From Ciona savignyi (taxonomy: Eukaryota > Chordata > Ascidiacea > Phlebobranchia > Cionidae), in contig CH003067.1 in assembly GCA_000149265.1 (NCBI GenBank), positions 653,260-717,259 of the forward strand: a stretch of DNA of 64,000 bases, given 5' to 3'. Each line of letters opens with the position of its first letter. Position 1 is the stretch's first letter. Both the position numbers and the translations under genes were made by a program. The notes beneath the pieces are model-generated. The model was not told the origin of the DNA. It saw nothing but the letters and a program-made list of their open reading frames with translations, and did no database searches. Shown here one piece after another: positions 60,801 to 64,000 of the stretch.

Positions 60801-61484
60801 GATTTATACAAAGACCCTTCAATTGAGACCTCCGTAATCTCAGATAAGAGTACCATAACTTGTAACTGCCTGGCAACTCCTTTAGCGCTCTTTCATAAAT
60901 GATGTTTACCTGAAAGAGACCCAGTAACAAAAAATAAAGTGCTAGTAGCAATGCATATGTCTGTGCAATATAAACGTACTTAAATTCTAATTTATCACTG
61001 AATACTCTCGTAGAGAGAGTGAACAAAACGGTTCTTGGAAATTGTTATCAGTTAAAATAATGGTACTATGGGACTGATCTGCCAAATCTTTACAAACTAA
61101 CATGCGATATGACGGGTAGCATTAAACAAACTGGGTTAAAAAAACAAATTAGACATGCCACTCCTGTCAGTCACCCTTGTATAAAATTGCAAGTTGGCAT
61201 GACCGCATTATAAAAAAATTATATATATTTTGTTTCAAGGGACATGCAACTGTGAAAATAGTATATATATATATATCCCATGCAACTCATACCTCCTTTG
61301 CAGGAGATCCTTCCTTGTGCTCGACATACCGCAGCCAACATTTAACCGAGTATGGGTTTCTAAGTATTTCCTCTTCATAGGGAAGATCATCTTCATTCTG
61401 GAAAAGTTTAGACACAGGATTTGAATTCACTTCATTGGTTTTTACAGCATGTTTCTGGCTTATTGTAAATTGCGATAAATCCAT
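48863..61484 (-). CDS. xab2: Pre-mRNA-splicing factor SYF1 / XAB2
   Basis: Twenty exons on the minus strand, all phases consistent: 61484-61293, 60909-60742, 59209-59012, 58360-58247, 57376-57191, 56549-56399, 55869-55732, 55162-55029, 54711-54617, 53962-53794, 53301-53188, 52774-52612, 52004-51902, 51550-51475, 50728-50594, 50139-50023, 49839-49791, 49577-49439, 49094-49006, 48933-48863. The product is 866 residues (human 855). The N-terminus has [20 protein letters not shown]. Half-a-TPR (HAT) repeats run through most of the protein, for example [20 protein letters not shown] and [20 protein letters not shown]. The C-terminus is acidic ([12 protein letters not shown]) and ends in [11 protein letters not shown]1/XAB2 is a scaffold of the nineteen complex in the spliceosome and also acts in transcription-coupled repair. 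Introns carry two hAT elements, a Mutator-like MITE, a mariner-like element and SINEs. Nothing is missing from the frame. Confidence 0.96.
49205..49400 (-). repeat. Degenerate SINE copy in xab2 intron
   Basis: CATCTCGCACCCATCATCG, GTACCTTAACCAAAAACAC and CGACCAGTTTCGGACC are diverged core and head blocks. Confidence 0.55.
49605..49720 (-). repeat. SINE tail fragment in xab2 intron
   Basis: GGATAGGATATTCATGTTTA and CCCGTGAATGGGAACACC are followed by a short core remnant. Confidence 0.6.
49903..49978. repeat. Direct repeat of about 37 bases
   Basis: TAACCAGCCAAACTTATAA through CTAGCCGCATATTA occurs twice in tandem in an xab2 intron. Confidence 0.75.
50811..51040. mobile_element. Mariner-like short element
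   Basis: CCAAAAAAATGACACCA at 50820-50836 is exactly inverted at 51011-51027. The outer ACAGGGTGTCCC is typical of mariner-type ends. The right outer end is diverged, and a TA target duplication could not be fixed. It lies in an xab2 intron. Confidence 0.6.
51050..51320 (+). repeat. Degenerate SINE with internal tandem repeat
   Basis: It begins GTCGCTAACTAGTCGG and ends in TAAAACCTCAATATTTCATT. Within it, near 51115-51195, a unit of about 25 bases (ATTGTATTAAAACTAAAA) is repeated three times. Confidence 0.6.
52082..52383. mobile_element. Mutator-like MITE with expanded tandem array
   Basis: GGGTGCCTCTAAATACTGAA and the complement of GTAGTATTTAAAGGTACCG are inverted ends. The target duplication CAATATAAG (52073-52081 and 52384-52392) is perfect. 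From about 52256 to 52350, GCTCCAAGCGATCCAA units are tandemly repeated, making this copy the longest. It lies in an xab2 intron. Confidence 0.85.
53600..53765 (-). repeat. Degenerate SINE copy in xab2 intron
   Basis: CCAGATTACCTCATGTGCAC, GGGTAAACGAAGCTATT and CTAGTTTCGATCTC are diverged core and head blocks. Confidence 0.5.
54484..54620. repeat. Tandem duplication of about 72 bases at a splice donor
   Basis: TTTCGGAAATTGTTATAAAT through ACTTCATTA occurs twice. The second copy ends at the 5' splice site of XAB2 exon 9 on the minus strand (donor 54615-54616). Confidence 0.8.
57970..58138. mobile_element. hAT-type MITE (169 bp)
   Basis: The left end CAGGGGTGGGCAAC and the right end GTTGCCCATGCCTG form hAT-like inverted termini. 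Flanks TTATAGAT (57962-57969) and TTATAGAA (58139-58146) match at 7 of 8 bases. It lies in an xab2 intron. Confidence 0.8.
59234..60343. mobile_element. hAT-type element (1.1 kb) in xab2 intron 2
   Basis: The termini TAGGGATGCACAATATA and TATATTGTGCATCCCTA are perfect inverted repeats of a classic hAT type. The 8-bp target duplication GTTATGAC is perfect (59226-59233 and 60344-60351). Subterminal ATTCTAGAAT and GATTCGAATC repeats are present. The interior has only short broken frames; one on the minus strand (about 59745-60078) could be a decayed transposase N-terminus, which is uncertain. Confidence 0.85.
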
Positions 61485-62621
61485 GAATAATGCTTTACAT
61501 TATAAATTTCTGTTATTGTGGTTGAACACAATATCTCATCATGGAGCCCTTATATTCAGCATGTTTGTGTTGTTGGCTCACGTAGCTGAATAGCAATAAT
61601 GAGAAAGTATCGTAAATAATTTTGCCAAGCCAAGATTCTAAACACCATGTTTAAAAGTAAAAAAAAAGACTTTTGATGTCATAAATGATGTAAAGCAGAA
61701 AATAACCCGAATCAGTGACACAATTGAACACTTAATCCAATACCACATTACCACAAATTAAGTGCCCCCAACAGGTGAAGTTTTTTATATACAGACATTT
61801 TCGTTCTACAAAATTGTATGTAATTAATAGAAACTGTAAAGCAATTTTTTGTGGGATAGTCCAACCAGTAAGAGCGTTGATGACATGCAAGCAGGCTATA
61901 AGTATTGAGATCAAAATCAGCTTTAACAAGATTGTTATCTTTTGGGCAAGGCACTTTTTAGACACTACTTCATCCCAGTGAATTAATTAGTTTAACTAAC
62001 ACCGAAGAAATGTTTGAATCCTATACATAAGTCTGGTAATCAAACTGTGCGACAGTGGGAGTGTGTAATCTACGATTGCATGATATTGGCCCCTGGATTT
62101 TTTCATTCATAGAGCTAAAACATTGAAATCATATATTAAATTATCTAGAGAGTACAAACTGTAATATGGAATCCATTAAAAAAATAAATCATAAACTTTT
62201 TTACTTACGAAATTTAAGCCCTTTTCCAGCATTTTTAGGTGCAAATCAGAATATCACAAAAAACTAATCTACAAAAGAAAATAATAAGGGAACATAGATA
62301 ACCAAAAACGTTTGGTGTTAGGCATCAATGAACAGTTGTGTACAAAAAACAAAGTTTCAAAAAGTATGGTAGCAATTACATTGTATTAAAATACAATTTT
62401 AACTTTAAATTTGAACCTTTGGTTTCGAAGGCATGTATACAAAATCCATATATATATATATATATATATACCAGTATACAAAACAAACTAACATATGTAT
62501 TTATAAATTCAAGATGGACTATGTTAGTCTAGTATTTAAGGAACAGGCTAATCAAGCTAGAGTCTTTAAAGCCTGAAACACCGAATCTACAGGCGATAAC
62601 AAAAAAAGTTTTTTCTAATGA
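61485..62621. other. Intergenic region between TUBGCP4 and XAB2
   Basis: AT-rich spacer of about 1.1 kb with a degenerate plus-oriented SINE at 61935-62125 (GGGCAAGGCACTTTTTAGAC) and a TA microsatellite near 62450-62470. The promoter of XAB2 should lie here but no element is distinctive. Confidence 0.5.
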
Positions 62622-64000
62622 TCATTTCCGAGTGGTCATTGTGGAAAAATATCGGTTATAATCCAATCGTAAGGTCAACTGGGCCACATGAGGGTTACTT
62701 TGGTGGGTGCAAACTCTGGTAAGGACTTGGAAAAAAATGAGGGTCTTGTTTGAAAACAGTGTCCATAGCTTTTCAACCTGTATTGGGATGTGCTCTTTCG
62801 ATTGGAGAAGTGTTGATGTGAACATCAGGTCACAAAACTGTTGGCAAATGTCAAGGATTTCAATTAGATTTGAGCAAACTGTGTTTGATAGGACAAAACA
62901 CTGTGCAAGGAGAGCGTTAAGAAAATTGTCATGTGCAGTTGTGATTGCCTCAAAATCTCTTTGTTTTTCCGACGTGTTTTTGATTTTTTCAAGAAGACGG
63001 GTAAAGTGAGACTCTAAGACGTCGGCTTGCAGATAATACTGCAGATTGTCGACGAAATACTGCATATCACGCCTACATTTCCACTGCATCATTTCTGCTG
63101 TTAAATCCGCATCATCAGAAATACTATCATCAGTAGAATTATCTCTTCTTTGACGTTTTTCCATCTGAAGTGGCCAGATTCTCTGAAGAGCTGATTGTGT
63201 GCGTTTTACTCTGAGCAAAAACTTGAACAAATGGTTGTACTTCTCCAACACTGAAGGCTTGAATATTGTATGCAAAGGCCATGTCACTTTATATTCCATA
63301 CCAAGACATGACCACCCAGTGTTTACTGTATTCACATTAACAAAAGATGAGGATTTGTCCTGCTTATGAGTAATAGACAGCGAAAACAGGTCAAATGGTT
63401 TTTCCTCCTCCATTTGAACCTTTGCCGCTGATCTTACAAATGCCTGCTGCACATCATGCTGCGTCACTCTGCTGGGGGGATTCTTTAATATCGGGGTAAC
63501 CTCATCTAAAAACACAAGAAAAAGCTCTCCCCTTCCCAGCAAATAAAAATCCTTGAGCATGTACAAGTTGGATACCAACTGCGCATGGTCCACACAAAGT
63601 TCCCACAACTCTCTTGCCACCACTGACCTTATTTTATCGATGCAGATCTCAAAATCCTGGTTGATGAATTCTTTCGCCTGTTTTAAAGCGCTTAAATCAG
63701 CAACAAACTCAGCATCTTTGCCCTGCAATATGCTCTGCAGATCAGTAGATTTCTTCTTTACAACCCTTTTGGTAGAGTTGGCACCGAAAGTATGATCTTT
63801 GCCATCAGATTCAAACAAATGTAGAGAGGTCCCAACAAAGCAAATGACACCAGCAACACGGGGGGCGATATAAGAGGGAAGATAAGCGAGTCGCAATTGA
63901 AATTTATCCTTTTGCTCAACAGTGGATTTTTCTACTAAATCTTCTTCTGTGTCGTCTGTGTTGCTCGATGGTACATCTGTTGCTTCAATGAAAAATTCAT
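62622..64000 (-). CDS. tubgcp4: Gamma-tubulin complex component 4, C-terminal part
   Basis: The frame is open from the window edge at 64000 to the stop at 62622-62624: 458 residues without an intron, 5' truncated by the window. LRLAYLPSYIAPRVAGVICF is the conserved start of this region. GWSCLGMEYKVTWPLHTIF and LEKYNHLFKFLLRVKRTQSA are GRIP2-motif hallmarks of GCP4. YFVDNLQYYLQADVLESHF and LRLDYNRYF are also conserved. GCP4 is a subunit of the gamma-tubulin ring complex, which nucleates microtubules at centrosomes. It is the smallest GCP (human 667 residues), so roughly two thirds of the protein is seen. An acidic insert, NSTDDSISDDADLT, interrupts the usual sequence. The frame would continue past the right edge, so no start is assigned. 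Confidence 0.95.
   Translation of the reverse strand, partial: EFFIEATDVPSSNTDDTEEDLVEKSTVEQKDKFQLRLAYLPSYIAPRVAGVICFVGTSLHLFESDGKDHTFGANSTKRVVKKKSTDLQSILQGKDAEFVADLSALKQAKEFINQDFEICIDKIRSVVARELWELCVDHAQLVSNLYMLKDFYLLGRGELFLVFLDEVTPILKNPPSRVTQHDVQQAFVRSAAKVQMEEEKPFDLFSLSITHKQDKSSSFVNVNTVNTGWSCLGMEYKVTWPLHTIFKPSVLEKYNHLFKFLLRVKRTQSALQRIWPLQMEKRQRRDNSTDDSISDDADLTAEMMQWKCRRDMQYFVDNLQYYLQADVLESHFTRLLEKIKNTSEKQRDFEAITTAHDNFLNALLAQCFVLSNTVCSNLIEILDICQQFCDLMFTSTLLQSKEHIPIQVEKLWTLFSNKTLIFFQVLTRVCTHQSNPHVAQLTLRLDYNRYFSTMTTRK

Noticed and set aside
62707..63795. Plus-strand frames over the TUBGCP4 exon
   Set aside because: They are antisense to a clearly conserved coding exon.
1..64000. CRISPR arrays, bacterial operons or prophage
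   Set aside because: The window is metazoan DNA with spliceosomal introns. The repeats are SINEs, MITEs and tandem duplications, not direct repeats with unique spacers.

Overview
This is a piece of an animal nuclear genome, not a prokaryotic or plasmid sequence. Every recognisable gene is split by introns with GT/AG borders. The DNA is AT-rich and full of tRNA-derived SINEs and small DNA transposons. The gene content, compact introns and several genes with a splice acceptor a few bases before the ATG fit an ascidian tunicate (Ciona type). The species is inference. There are two assembly gaps (121-547 and 43588-43687).

Layout. 1-3212 is a gene-free tandem duplication (period about 1.7 kb) with a SINE in each copy. 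3845-13875 (+) is a 14-exon gene that I reconstruct as a 907-residue nuclear-looking protein: acidic N-terminus, Ser/Thr-rich middle, coiled coil and a C-terminal RAMA-like domain. 15186-19872 (+) is a cyclin, closest to cyclin O. 21419-24418 (+) is a small charged coiled-coil protein with repeated FEEW motifs. 25780-30318 (+) is SAAL1. 33248-40006 (+) is an ankyrin-repeat plus ZU5-like protein with an N-myristoylation signature, preceded by four tandem TATA-containing repeats. 41479-43157 (+) is a calmodulin-like EF-hand protein. From 45419 to the right edge all genes are on the minus strand: prefoldin subunit 6, ribosomal protein S12, the splicing factor SYF1/XAB2 (20 exons) and the C-terminal part of gamma-tubulin complex component 4, which runs off the window.

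The minus-strand block holds housekeeping functions (protein folding, translation, splicing and transcription-coupled repair, microtubule nucleation). The plus-strand block is more varied. No operon could be proved, although S12 and prefoldin 6 lie only 279 bp apart.

Mobile DNA. A SINE with RNA polymerase III A and B boxes and a TATCC-type tail occurs at least twenty times in both orientations. Three copies of a short inverted-repeat element with 9-bp target duplications (Mutator-like) are present, one nested in a SINE. Three hAT-type elements with 8-bp target duplications and one mariner-like element lie in introns. All exon joins were checked by hand for reading-frame continuity. Protein names rest on remembered family sequences, not on a search.
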